A stretch of 64,000 bases of DNA. Source: Streptomyces griseorubiginosus (GTDB taxonomy: Bacteria > Actinomycetota > Actinomycetes > Streptomycetales > Streptomycetaceae). The stretch spans positions 1,286,625 through 1,350,624 of the forward strand of contig NZ_KQ948736.1 of assembly GCF_001514195.1 (NCBI RefSeq), read 5' to 3'. How positions within the stretch are numbered: the stretch's first letter is position 1; every line of letters begins with the position of its first letter. Shown here piece by piece: positions 30,869 to 38,897 of this stretch. A program made the translations under genes and the position numbers. The notes under the pieces were generated by a model that ran no database searches, was not told where the DNA came from, and saw nothing but the letters and a program-made list of their open reading frames with translations.

Positions 30869-33800
30869 ATGAACGCGCGGCTCGCTCTTCTCGGCACGGT
30901 CACCCCTGGCGCGACGGAGAGCGAGGTCTTCCGACTCGCGCTCGGGCACGCGGTGGGCGAGCTGAGCGCGCTCGGCGGCACGATGCACCTGCGCGGCCCG
31001 ATGTCGGCGCTGCGGCTGGTGTCGTCCGTCGGCCTGCCGCCCGCTCTGACCCGCTCCTGGGAGATCGTCGACCAGGAGGGCCCGCTGGCCCCCGCCCGCG
31101 CGCTCCAGCAGGGCAAGGGCGTCTGGGTGCCGCTCTCCCCGGGCGGGGAGAAGACCGGCCGGGACACGGGCCGGAACACCACGGGCCGCGACACCGCCGG
31201 ACGGGACACCACCGGCCGGGACACCGCAGGCCGCGACACCCCCGGCCAGGACACCCCCGACGACGTCCCCTGGCCCGGCACCGGCCTCGCCGCTCTCCCG
31301 GTGTTCAGCGGCAGACGCAGCGTCGGCGCGCTGACCGTCCTGGCCGGCGAGGGAGGCGAACCCACCCCGGCGCACTGGGACTTCCTGCGGGACGTGGTCG
31401 CCTGGACCGAGGACCGGATGGCCCAGGCGCCGCCGGCCTCCGGCCCCACCCACGCGCAGCGGAGCGGCGAACGGCTGCGGCAGGCCCTCAAGGAGGTCCA
31501 GGTCGGTTCCTGGGACTGGGACATCCGCAACGGCGACCTGATCTGGGACGACGCGGCCCTCGCGCTGTACGGCACCCGGCCCGCCGACTTCACCGGCCGG
31601 ATCGACAACTGGATGCGGATCGTCCACCCCGACGACTTGGCCCCCACGCTCGCGGCGGCCCAGCGGGCCATCCTCGACCACTCCGTCTACGAGGCCGAGT
31701 ACCGGGTACGGCGCCTGGACGGCACCTGGGGCTGGACCCAGGCCCGCGGCCGGGCGACCTACGACGAGCAGGGCGAGCCCCTCAGGATGATCGGGGTCGG
31801 CTGGGAGAGCAACGAGTCGCGCACCGCCCGGGACGCGCTCGGCAGGGCCCTCAGGCACATGAGCGACGGCTTCCTCGCGGTCGACGACGAGTGGCGGATC
31901 ACCTTCGCCAACCTGGAGGCGGAACGCTTCCTCGGATTCTCCGAGGAGGAGCTGTTCGGGCGGCTGCTGTGGGACCTGTCGGCCACCCGGCAGGTCCCCG
32001 GGCTGAAGGAGAGCTGCCTGGCCGCGGCCGCCGAGGAGCGGCCCGCCGGTTTCGACGTGCACCTAGCGCAGTGCGAACGGCGCCTGCACGTCCGGCTGGT
32101 GCCGGGGCCGGACGGACGCACCCTGTACTTCCAGGACGTCACCGAGAAGCGCAGGCTGGCGGAGGAGCGACAGGCGGCCGAACGGGCCGCTGCCGAACGG
32201 GCGTTGCGGATCGCGGAGCTGACCACGGAACTCGCCAAGGCGACGACCTCCCGGGACGTCGTGGACGCGGTCGCCCGCCGGGTGCTGCCGCCGTTCGCCG
32301 CCGCCGGGCTCATGGTCCAGGTCAGCGAGGGCGACCGGCTCCACCACGTGGGCGCGGCCGGCTACCCCGCCGAGTTCGTCGACCTGCTCGACAGCCGCCC
32401 CCGGTCGACGACCGGCGACCCGGCCTGGGACACGATCGAGACCGGCGTCCCGCTGTTCATGTCGTCCCCGCACGAGTACGCGGCCCGCTACCCGGAGCTG
32501 GCCGACTTCCCCGCCCGCGGCAACAAGCGGTCCTGGGCGTTCCTGCCGCTGACGGCCTCCGGACACACCTTCGGGGTGTGCGTCGTCTCCTTCGACCGGC
32601 CCCGGCTCCTCGACGACGAGGACCGCGCCCTGCTCACCACGATCGCCGCCCTCCTCGCCCAGTCCCTGGAGCGGGCCCGGCTCTACGACGCCGAGCACAC
32701 CCGGTCCCGGGAACTCCAGCGCAGCCTGCTCCCGCAGGACCTGCCCGACCTGCCCGCGTGCACGGCGGCCGCGCGCTATCTGCCGGCGGGGCCCGGCGCG
32801 GACGTCGGCGGCGACTGGTACGACATCATCCCGCTGTCCGGCGGACAGGTTGCGCTGGTCGTCGGCGACGTCATGGGCCACGGTCTGCCGGAGGCGGCCA
32901 CCATGGGCCGGCTGCGCACCGCGGTGCACACCCTGGCCGACCTGGAGCTGCCGCCCGCCGAGATCCTCGGCCACCTCAACGACATCGTCGGCGCCATGGG
33001 CGAGGCGTCGTACGCCACCTGTCTGTACGCGCTCTACGACTCCACGACCCGGGTCTGTTCCCTCGCCCGGGCCGGACACCCGCCGCCGGCCCTGGTCCAC
33101 CCCGACGGCACGGTGCACTTCCCGGAGCCGGACGCCGACCCACCGCTCGGCGCGGCGAAACCGCCTTTCGAGACGGTCGAGTTCGAGGTGCCCGAGGGCA
33201 GCCTGCTCGTGCTCTACACCGACGGCCTGGTCGAGTCGGCGAGGCGGGAGATCGACGAGGGCATGGCCGAGTTGGCACGGCTGCTCGCCGCCGCGCACGC
33301 CGACGGGACGGCCGTAGACCTCGAGCGTCTGTGCGACACCCTGACGGTGGGGCTGCTGCCGACGGATCAGCAGGCGGCCGACGACGCCGCGTTCCTGGTC
33401 GCCCGCCTGCACGCGCTGCCCGCCGACCGGATGGCGTCCTGGCGGCTGCCGGACGACCCGAAGGCCGCGAGCCAGGCACGTCGGCACGTACGCGAACAGC
33501 TGGCGTCGTGGGACCTGGACGACCTCGTCCCCACCACGGAACTCCTGGTCAGCGAGCTGGTCGGGAACGTCGTCCGGCACGCCCGCGGCCCGGTCCGGCT
33601 CCGGCTCCTGCACAGCGCCGGGCTGATCTGCGAGGTCTACGACGGCAGCCAGACCATGCCCCGCATCCGCCGCGCCACGGAGACCGACGAGGGCGGCCGC
33701 GGCCTCCAGCTCATCTCGGCCCTGTCCACCCACTGGGGCGCCCGCTACACCCCCACGGGCAAGTGCATCTGGACGCAGCAGTCGCCGCGCGACCCCGATC

Positions 33801-33877
33801 AGTCGTCGGACCTGCTGTTCCTGAACGCCGGGGACTTCGACGGGGACTTCGACGGGGACTGGGACTCGCTGCTGTGA
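30869..33877 (+). CDS. multidomain PAS/GAF/SpoIIE (PP2C) phosphatase with HATPase domain
   Basis: This 1002-residue protein probably controls anti-sigma or anti-anti-sigma factors. Domains in order: an N-terminal GAF-like region with a Thr-Gly-Arg-Asp repeat inserted at about 93-130; a PAS domain (GSWDWDIRNGDLIWDDAALALYG) with PAC (WGWTQARG); a second PAS (MSDGFLAVDDEWRITFANLEAERFLGF); a GAF domain (about 455-610); a SpoIIE PP2C phosphatase with metal motifs VGGDWYD and VGDVMGHG and later LYTDGLVE; and an RsbW-like HATPase (VSELVGNVVRHARG ... GGRGLQLI). No membrane segments, so it is cytosolic. Its C-terminus is rich in Asp. No sigma factor gene is adjacent. Confidence 0.92.
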   Translation: MNARLALLGTVTPGATESEVFRLALGHAVGELSALGGTMHLRGPMSALRLVSSVGLPPALTRSWEIVDQEGPLAPARALQQGKGVWVPLSPGGEKTGRDTGRNTTGRDTAGRDTTGRDTAGRDTPGQDTPDDVPWPGTGLAALPVFSGRRSVGALTVLAGEGGEPTPAHWDFLRDVVAWTEDRMAQAPPASGPTHAQRSGERLRQALKEVQVGSWDWDIRNGDLIWDDAALALYGTRPADFTGRIDNWMRIVHPDDLAPTLAAAQRAILDHSVYEAEYRVRRLDGTWGWTQARGRATYDEQGEPLRMIGVGWESNESRTARDALGRALRHMSDGFLAVDDEWRITFANLEAERFLGFSEEELFGRLLWDLSATRQVPGLKESCLAAAAEERPAGFDVHLAQCERRLHVRLVPGPDGRTLYFQDVTEKRRLAEERQAAERAAAERALRIAELTTELAKATTSRDVVDAVARRVLPPFAAAGLMVQVSEGDRLHHVGAAGYPAEFVDLLDSRPRSTTGDPAWDTIETGVPLFMSSPHEYAARYPELADFPARGNKRSWAFLPLTASGHTFGVCVVSFDRPRLLDDEDRALLTTIAALLAQSLERARLYDAEHTRSRELQRSLLPQDLPDLPACTAAARYLPAGPGADVGGDWYDIIPLSGGQVALVVGDVMGHGLPEAATMGRLRTAVHTLADLELPPAEILGHLNDIVGAMGEASYATCLYALYDSTTRVCSLARAGHPPPALVHPDGTVHFPEPDADPPLGAAKPPFETVEFEVPEGSLLVLYTDGLVESARREIDEGMAELARLLAAAHADGTAVDLERLCDTLTVGLLPTDQQAADDAAFLVARLHALPADRMASWRLPDDPKAASQARRHVREQLASWDLDDLVPTTELLVSELVGNVVRHARGPVRLRLLHSAGLICEVYDGSQTMPRIRRATETDEGGRGLQLISALSTHWGARYTPTGKCIWTQQSPRDPDQSSDLLFLNAGDFDGDFDGDWDSLL

Positions 33878-33980
33878 CACCGCGCGCCCGTTCGGCCCAG
33901 CACCACGGGCCGATCCCCGGGCGCGTCCCTAGGGTCGCGGTGACGGCTGTTCAGGCCCCCGCCCGAAAGGCACCCGACCC

Positions 33981-34733
33981 ATGGCAATACGCACCGCAAT
34001 AACCGGCGCGGCAGTGGTCCTCCTGGCCACCGCCGGCCCCCTGACCGGCGCCGCGCACGCCCAAACCGACCGGGACTGCGCGGACTTCGCCTTCCAGCAG
34101 GGCGCACAAGCACAGTTCGACCCGAACCCCGCCGACCCCAACCGCCTCGACGAGGACCAAGGCCGGGGCGAGGGCCAGGGACAGGGGCAAGGCCAAGGCC
34201 AGGGGCAGGGCCAAGGCCAGGGTCAGGGACAGGGCCAAGGCCAGGGTCAGGGACAGGGACAGGGCCAAGGCCAGGGGCAGAGCCAAGGCCAGGGGCAGGG
34301 ACAGAGCCAGAGCCAGAGCCAGGGCCAGGGCCAGGGCCAGGGTCAGGGACAGGGCCAGGCTCATGGCTGGAACGACGGCATCGCCTGCCAGGCGCCGCCA
34401 CGGCGGGAGCCCCCCGCCGATCTGCTTCCCCAGGACGACATCGCCCCCGACGTGTTCCTCCAGCCGGAGACCGCCCCCGAGGTGTTCCTCCAGCCGGAGA
34501 CCCTCCCCGAGGTGCTGCTCCAGCCGGAGACCACCGTCGCGAACGTGGCCACGGTCGCCCCCACCCTCGGCGTCCAGGGCGGCTCCGGAGGCAGCGTCGG
34601 TCCGGCCGGCTTCGAGCGGGCGATCGGCGTCGCGCTGGCCGTCGTCGGCGCCGGGCTCGCGGGCACCTACGTGGTACGGCGGCGCCGCGAGGCCGGCCGC
34701 CGAGGCAGGGATGTGCGCGTCACGGGTCGATGA
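33981..34733 (+). CDS. surface protein with split excalibur-like domain and Gly-Gln repeat
   Basis: The 250-residue product has a Sec signal peptide (1-27, ending GAAHA), then DCADFAFQQGAQAQFDPNPADPNRLDEDQ, which matches the first part of an excalibur calcium-binding domain. About 66 residues of mostly Gly-Gln dipeptides follow (61-127), after which the domain's expected end, DGIACQ, resumes. Next come three 12-residue repeats of the type PEVFLQPET and a C-terminal membrane helix (AIGVALAVVGAGLAGTYVV) with an Arg-rich tail. It is probably exported and membrane-anchored. Its 3' end overlaps the convergent regulator gene by 14 bases. Function unknown. Confidence 0.85.
   Translation: MAIRTAITGAAVVLLATAGPLTGAAHAQTDRDCADFAFQQGAQAQFDPNPADPNRLDEDQGRGEGQGQGQGQGQGQGQGQGQGQGQGQGQGQGQGQGQGQSQGQGQGQSQSQSQGQGQGQGQGQGQAHGWNDGIACQAPPRREPPADLLPQDDIAPDVFLQPETAPEVFLQPETLPEVLLQPETTVANVATVAPTLGVQGGSGGSVGPAGFERAIGVALAVVGAGLAGTYVVRRRREAGRRGRDVRVTGR
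34161..34359 (+). repeat. hexanucleotide repeat encoding Gly-Gln
   Basis: About 33 copies of GGNCAG/GGNCAA (mostly GGCCAG, GGCCAA, GGACAG), with some AGCCAG variants coding Ser-Gln. The mixture of synonymous codons shows that the dipeptide is kept at protein level rather than being a fresh slippage product. Confidence 0.95.
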
Positions 34734-35373
34734 GCCCGGCTCTTATCGCGTAGCGGGTCAGCTCCAGCCGGTCCTTCATGCCCAGCTTGGCCAGCAGGTT
34801 CGCCCGATGCCGCTCGACCGTCTTCGCGCTGATGAACAGCAGCTCACCGATCTCCTTTGTGGTGTGCCCCTCGGCGACGAGCTTGAGGATCTCCTCCTCC
34901 CGCTCGGTGACGGCCCGGGCGGGCAGGTCGACACCGCGGTGCAGCCGGTCCAGGTACGACCGGACGAGGGCCCGCTCGGCCCCCGGATAGACGAAGGACT
35001 CGTCCCGTACGGCGGCCCGGCACGCCTCGACGAGATCGCGGTCGGCGACGGACTTGAGCACGTACCCGCTGGCGCCGGCCTTGAGCGCCTCGAAGAAGTA
35101 CTGCTCGTTGTCGTACATCGTCAGGATCAGTATCCGCAGGTCGGGCAGGCGCCGGGACAGTTCGCGGGCGGCCTGGAGCCCGGTCATCCGGGGCATCGCG
35201 ATGTCCAGCACGGCCAGATCGACCTCACGCGCGCGTGCCAGCTCCACGGCCTCCGCGCCGTCACCCGCCTCGGCCACCACCGTGAGGTCCGGCTCGCCCT
35301 CCAGGATGAGCCGGACCCCGCGCCGGACGAGCGTGTGGTCGTCGGCGAGCAGCACCCGCGTCGGCTCCGCCAT
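34720..35373 (-). CDS. NarL-family response regulator
   Basis: The 217-residue product has a canonical receiver (Asp11-Asp12 acidic pair, phospho-acceptor Asp57 in LAVLDIAMPRM, VLKSV Lys) and a LuxR DNA-binding domain (VTEREEEILKLVAEGHTTKEI ... SAKTVERHRANLLAKL). ATG 35373, seven bases after GGAGG, shares a base with the kinase stop codon (TGATG), so the kinase and regulator are translationally coupled. Its own 3' end overlaps the convergent excalibur gene. Confidence 0.92.
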   Translation of the reverse strand: MAEPTRVLLADDHTLVRRGVRLILEGEPDLTVVAEAGDGAEAVELARAREVDLAVLDIAMPRMTGLQAARELSRRLPDLRILILTMYDNEQYFFEALKAGASGYVLKSVADRDLVEACRAAVRDESFVYPGAERALVRSYLDRLHRGVDLPARAVTEREEEILKLVAEGHTTKEIGELLFISAKTVERHRANLLAKLGMKDRLELTRYAIRAGLIDP

Positions 35374-36320
35374 CACCGCACCTCCGCCGCGACCGGTATC
35401 CGCAACCGCACGTCGGTCCCCCGGCCGGGCCCGGGCTCCACCGAGAACGCGGCCCCCACCAGCAGGGCCCGCTCCCGCATGCCCTGTATCCCGGCGCCCT
35501 CGGCGGCCGTGCCCAGCCCGCGTCCGTTGTCCCGCACGAGGAGTTCGACACCGCCGTCAACCGGCTGGAGCCGCACTTCGGCGCGGTCGGCGGCGGAGTG
35601 CCGCGCGGTGTTCGTCAGCCCCTCCTGGGCCACCCGGTAGACGACCAGTTCCGACTCCTCGGTCAGCGGGGGCAGATCGCCCCCGAGGTGGTGGCGCACG
35701 GTCAGTCCGTGCGTGGTGAACTCGGCCGCGAGGGACCGCAGGGCACTCGGCAGCCCCAGCTCCTCCAGCACCCCGGGCCGCAGCCGGCGAGCGATCCGGC
35801 GGATCTCGTCGAGCCCGGCCCGGGTGGCCTCCTGCGCCTGCCCGACCTCCTCCCGCAGCTCCTTGGGAGCCCGGTCGGCGACCCTCTTGAGCTGGAGGAG
35901 CACGGCGGTCAGGGTCTGCCCGACCTCGTCGTGCAGCTCACGCGCGATCCGGTGCCGCTCCCGCTCCTGCGCGGACAGCGCGTGGGCCGCGCCGGTCGCC
36001 CGCTCGGCCTCCAGCCGGTCGAGCATGGTGTTGTACGTCGTGATGAGCGCGGCCGTCTCGGCGGGACCGGAGACGGGGGCACGTACGCCGGGACGCAGCA
36101 GGTCGGCGGCGGCCATGGCCTGCCCCAGCCGCTGGAGCGGGGCGAGCCCGACCCGCAGCACCACGGCGTTGGCGACCAGCAGCAGCACGAGCCCGGCGAG
36201 GACGACGACGGCCTCCCCCTGCCGCACGGGCGTCGACACGGTGACCGGCCCCAGCAGCAGCGCGGCGGCCACGAGGAGACCCGCGGCGTTGAGCGAGAAG
36301 ATCCGCCAGAACAACGACAC
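35373..36320 (-). CDS. NarL-type sensor histidine kinase with HAMP domain
   Basis: The product is 315 residues. Two N-terminal membrane helices (NAAGLLVAAALLLGPVTV and AVVVLAGLVLLLVANAVVL) enclose a very short external loop; then HAMP, a HisKA_3 motif with His in RHRIARELHDEVGQTLTAVL, and HATPase (VAQEGLTNTARHSAA, GGRGLG-like NGRGLG and GIQGMRERA). GTG 36320 (MSLFWRIFSLNAAG) is chosen because GGAGG lies seven bases upstream; ATG 36416 would add 32 residues with no site. It is coupled to the response regulator that follows. The signal is unknown. Confidence 0.9.
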   Translation of the reverse strand: MSLFWRIFSLNAAGLLVAAALLLGPVTVSTPVRQGEAVVVLAGLVLLLVANAVVLRVGLAPLQRLGQAMAAADLLRPGVRAPVSGPAETAALITTYNTMLDRLEAERATGAAHALSAQERERHRIARELHDEVGQTLTAVLLQLKRVADRAPKELREEVGQAQEATRAGLDEIRRIARRLRPGVLEELGLPSALRSLAAEFTTHGLTVRHHLGGDLPPLTEESELVVYRVAQEGLTNTARHSAADRAEVRLQPVDGGVELLVRDNGRGLGTAAEGAGIQGMRERALLVGAAFSVEPGPGRGTDVRLRIPVAAEVR

Positions 36321-36460
36321 GGCCGGACCTCCGCTCCTCTCCTCGGCTGCGCACGACGTTTCCGCGACCAGCTTCGCCGGTACCCGTCGCCCGCGTATAT
36401 CCGTCACGTCACCCATATCGCCACGGTACGGGGAGCTGACACCATGCGAACCCGGCACCA

Positions 36461-36478
36461 GTGATCACTCGTGATCAC
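36461..36478. promoter_or_regulatory. double palindrome between kinase and KhtT-like genes
   Basis: GTGATCAC TC GTGATCAC consists of two identical 8-bp palindromes 2 bp apart, nearly symmetrical as a whole. It lies in the divergent region, 39 bp before the KhtT-like start. Confidence 0.6.
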
Positions 36479-36516
36479 GTGAACCGCACACCACTCGAAG
36501 CACAAGGGGAAGAAAC

Positions 36517-37002
36517 GTGTCTGCTCCACGCCTCAGGGCGACGCCGCTGCCGGGCATCGGGGTCCAGTACGACCTCATCACCCGGGAGGACCGCCATCTG
36601 TCCGTGGTGGCCCACCGCGACGGCGCCCGCACGGTGAGCGTGTACCGGGCCGACGACCCCGACTCCTGCGCCCAGTCCCTGCGGCTGACCGGCTCCGAGG
36701 CAGGCGCCCTGATCGACGCGCTGAAGCCCTCCCACCACAGCGCGAGCCTCCTCTACACCACCGACCTGGGCCTGGTGGCCGAGCGCATCGAGGTGGCGGC
36801 GGGCTCCCGCTGGAACGGCCGGGTCCTCGGCGACACGAAAATGCGCACCGACACGGGAGCCTCCGTGGTGGCGGCCCTGCGCCGCGCGGAGGCGATCCCG
36901 TCCCCCGCACCGGACTTCCGCCTGGCGGGCGGCGACATCCTCATCGTCGTGGGCACCCGCGAGGGCGTGGACGCGGCGGCGGCGATCCTGGGTCGGGAGT
37001 AG
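36517..37002 (+). CDS. KhtT-like regulatory subunit of a K+/H+ antiporter (TrkA-C domain)
   Basis: The 161-residue cytosolic protein has a C-terminal TrkA-C/RCK-C domain (ALRRAEAIPSPAPDFRLAGGDILIVVGTREGVDAAAAIL) and an N-terminal KhtT-type domain (GIGVQYDLITREDRHLSVVAHRDGARTVSVYR). In Bacillus subtilis KhtT binds c-di-AMP through the RCK-C domain and gates KhtU; the same is inferred here. GTG 36517 follows GGGGA. The stop is five bases before the antiporter start, so the two form one operon. Confidence 0.88.
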   Translation: MSAPRLRATPLPGIGVQYDLITREDRHLSVVAHRDGARTVSVYRADDPDSCAQSLRLTGSEAGALIDALKPSHHSASLLYTTDLGLVAERIEVAAGSRWNGRVLGDTKMRTDTGASVVAALRRAEAIPSPAPDFRLAGGDILIVVGTREGVDAAAAILGRE

Positions 37003-37007
37003 GAAGC

Positions 37008-38234
37008 ATGCACTCCGCGGTCCTTCTGATCGAGTTCGGCTCGATCATCCTCGGCCTGGGCCTGCTGGGCCGTTTCGCCGCCCGTTTCCGCCTCTCCCCC
37101 ATCCCCCTCTACCTCCTCGCGGGCCTGGCCTTCGGCGAGGGCGGCCTGCTCCCCCTGGGCGCCAGCGAGGAGTTCGTCTCCATCGGGGCGGAGATCGGAG
37201 TGATCCTGCTCCTCCTGATGCTCGGCCTGGAGTACTCGGCGGGCGACCTGGTCACCAACCTCAAGGCCCACTACCCCTCCGGCCTGGTCGACGGGGCCCT
37301 GAACGCCCTCCCCGGAGCCGCGGCGGCCCTCCTCCTGGGCTGGGGCCCGGTGGCGGCGGTCGTCCTGGCGGGCGTCACCTGGATCTCCTCCTCCGGCGTC
37401 ATCGCGAAGGTCCTCGGCGACCTGGGCAGGGTCGGCAACCGCGAGACCCCGGTCATCCTGAGCGTCCTGGTCCTGGAGGACCTGGCGATGGCGGTGTACC
37501 TCCCCATCGTCACGGCCCTGGTGGCCGGCGCGGGCCTCCTGGCCGGAAGCCTGACCCTCGCGATCGCGCTCGGCGCGGCCGGCCTGGTCCTCTTCGTGGC
37601 GGTCCGCTACGGCCGTCTCATCTCCCGCTTCGTCTCCAGCGACGACCCGGAGAAACTGCTCCTGGTGGTCCTGGGCCTGACGATCCTGGTGGCGGGAGTG
37701 GCCCAACAACTGCAGGTCTCCGCAGCGGTAGGCGCCTTCCTCGTGGGCATCGCCCTCTCCGGCGAGGTGGCGGAGGGCGCCCACACCCTCCTCAGCCCCC
37801 TGCGGGACCTCTTCGCCGCGGTCTTCTTCGTCTTCTTCGGCCTCCACACCGACCCGGCGAGCATCCCGCCCGTCCTCCTCCCCGCCCTCGCCCTCGCCCT
37901 GATCACCGCGGCCACGAAGATAGCCACCGGTTACTGGGCCGCCCGCCGCGCCGGCATCTCCCCCAAGGGCCGCTGGCGCACGGGCGGCGCGCTGGTCGCC
38001 CGCGGCGAGTTCTCGATCGTCATCGCAGGCCTCGCGGTCTCGGCCGGCATCGAACCCTCCCTGGGCCCCCTCGCCACGGCGTACGTCCTGATCCTGGTCA
38101 TCCTGGGCCCCCTGACAGCGCGCTACACAGAACCCCTGGCAACCCGCCTCACCACGCACCGGCATCCGCCGGAGACACCGGGGCCGTCGTCGTCCCGGGT
38201 TACGGAGGCGACGGTGGGGAGGGACGGGGGGTAG
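37008..38234 (+). CDS. CPA2-family K+(Na+)/H+ antiporter, KhtU-like
   Basis: The 408-residue product has twelve or so membrane helices and the KefB/KhtU pattern (GLGLLGRFAARFRLSPIPLYLLAGLAFG, ISSSGVIAKVLGDL, VLVLEDLAMAVYLPI, ARGEFSIVIAGL). It lacks the C-terminal RCK_N domain of KefB and instead has the separate KhtT-like subunit encoded upstream. It extrudes K+ in exchange for protons at the cell membrane. The hydrophilic tail (TTHRHPPETPG and beyond) is poorly conserved. Confidence 0.92.
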   Translation: MHSAVLLIEFGSIILGLGLLGRFAARFRLSPIPLYLLAGLAFGEGGLLPLGASEEFVSIGAEIGVILLLLMLGLEYSAGDLVTNLKAHYPSGLVDGALNALPGAAAALLLGWGPVAAVVLAGVTWISSSGVIAKVLGDLGRVGNRETPVILSVLVLEDLAMAVYLPIVTALVAGAGLLAGSLTLAIALGAAGLVLFVAVRYGRLISRFVSSDDPEKLLLVVLGLTILVAGVAQQLQVSAAVGAFLVGIALSGEVAEGAHTLLSPLRDLFAAVFFVFFGLHTDPASIPPVLLPALALALITAATKIATGYWAARRAGISPKGRWRTGGALVARGEFSIVIAGLAVSAGIEPSLGPLATAYVLILVILGPLTARYTEPLATRLTTHRHPPETPGPSSSRVTEATVGRDGG

Positions 38235-38334
38235 GGGGTGCCGGGTGCGGTTTTGCGGGCGCCTAGGGGAATGCCGGGTACGGCTTACAGGCGGCTGCGG
38301 GTCCATCGTGGCTTGTCGCGCAGTTCCCCGCGCC

Positions 38335-38840
38335 CCCGCTGCGCTTGGCTTGGGCCGGGCGCCTACGGGGGTGCCGGGTTCGGTTTGCGGGCGGCTTGAG
38401 GTCCGTCGTGGCTGGTCGCGCAGTTCCCCGCGCCCCTGGGGAGTTCCAGTTCGCCTGCGCCATGACGGGACCGTCAGCCTCCGCCGCCCCCCCGACCGTC
38501 AGCCGTGCACGCCCGCCCTCCCCGGACCGTTCGCCGCGCGCGCCCGCCCTCTCCGGGCCGTGGGCCGCGTACGGCGGGCAGGGGACGGGGTGGGGGGTGT
38601 CCGCCCGCAGCGGCCGGCGTCCGGAACCGAACACATCTCAGAGTGACCGAGCCGCCGGACCGAGGACGGATACCCCCCACCCCGGCACCGACCCACCCAC
38701 CGGACGGAACGCGCTACGCACAGCCCCACCGGACCGCAAGAGGCCGCCGCAGGCATCCAGGGGCGCGGGGAACTGCGCAGAACGCCCGCCCCCACCGAAC
38801 CCGCAGACAAACACCCGCCCCCACCGAACCGGCAGACAAA
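38335..38840. repeat. dispersed nested-palindrome element, copy A
   Basis: The 663-bp gap between the antiporter and the TAXI gene holds no gene. It carries outer inverted arms at 38415-38440 (GTCGCGCAGTTCCCCGCGCC and CCTGGG) and 38757-38779, and inner arms at 38587-38603 (GGGGTGGGGGGTGTCCG) and 38667-38683. Most of the sequence is repeated, in the same orientation, at 56.9-57.4 kb. An additional diverged copy of the left end lies at 38245-38335. The outer arm is a motif I know to be frequent between Streptomyces genes. Confidence 0.85.
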
Positions 38841-38897
38841 GACCCGCCCCCACCCCAACCCTGGCCACCGCCCCACCCCCCTGGCAGGATCACCGCC

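Noticed and set aside
30182..33880. Long minus-strand frames opposite the SpoIIE-type gene
   Set aside because: The plus-strand protein has continuous recognisable domains across the whole stretch, so these are shadows.
38245..38897. Coding frames across the dispersed repeat
   Set aside because: They are Pro/Arg-rich frames running through palindromes and different in the two copies; no start or family signal.
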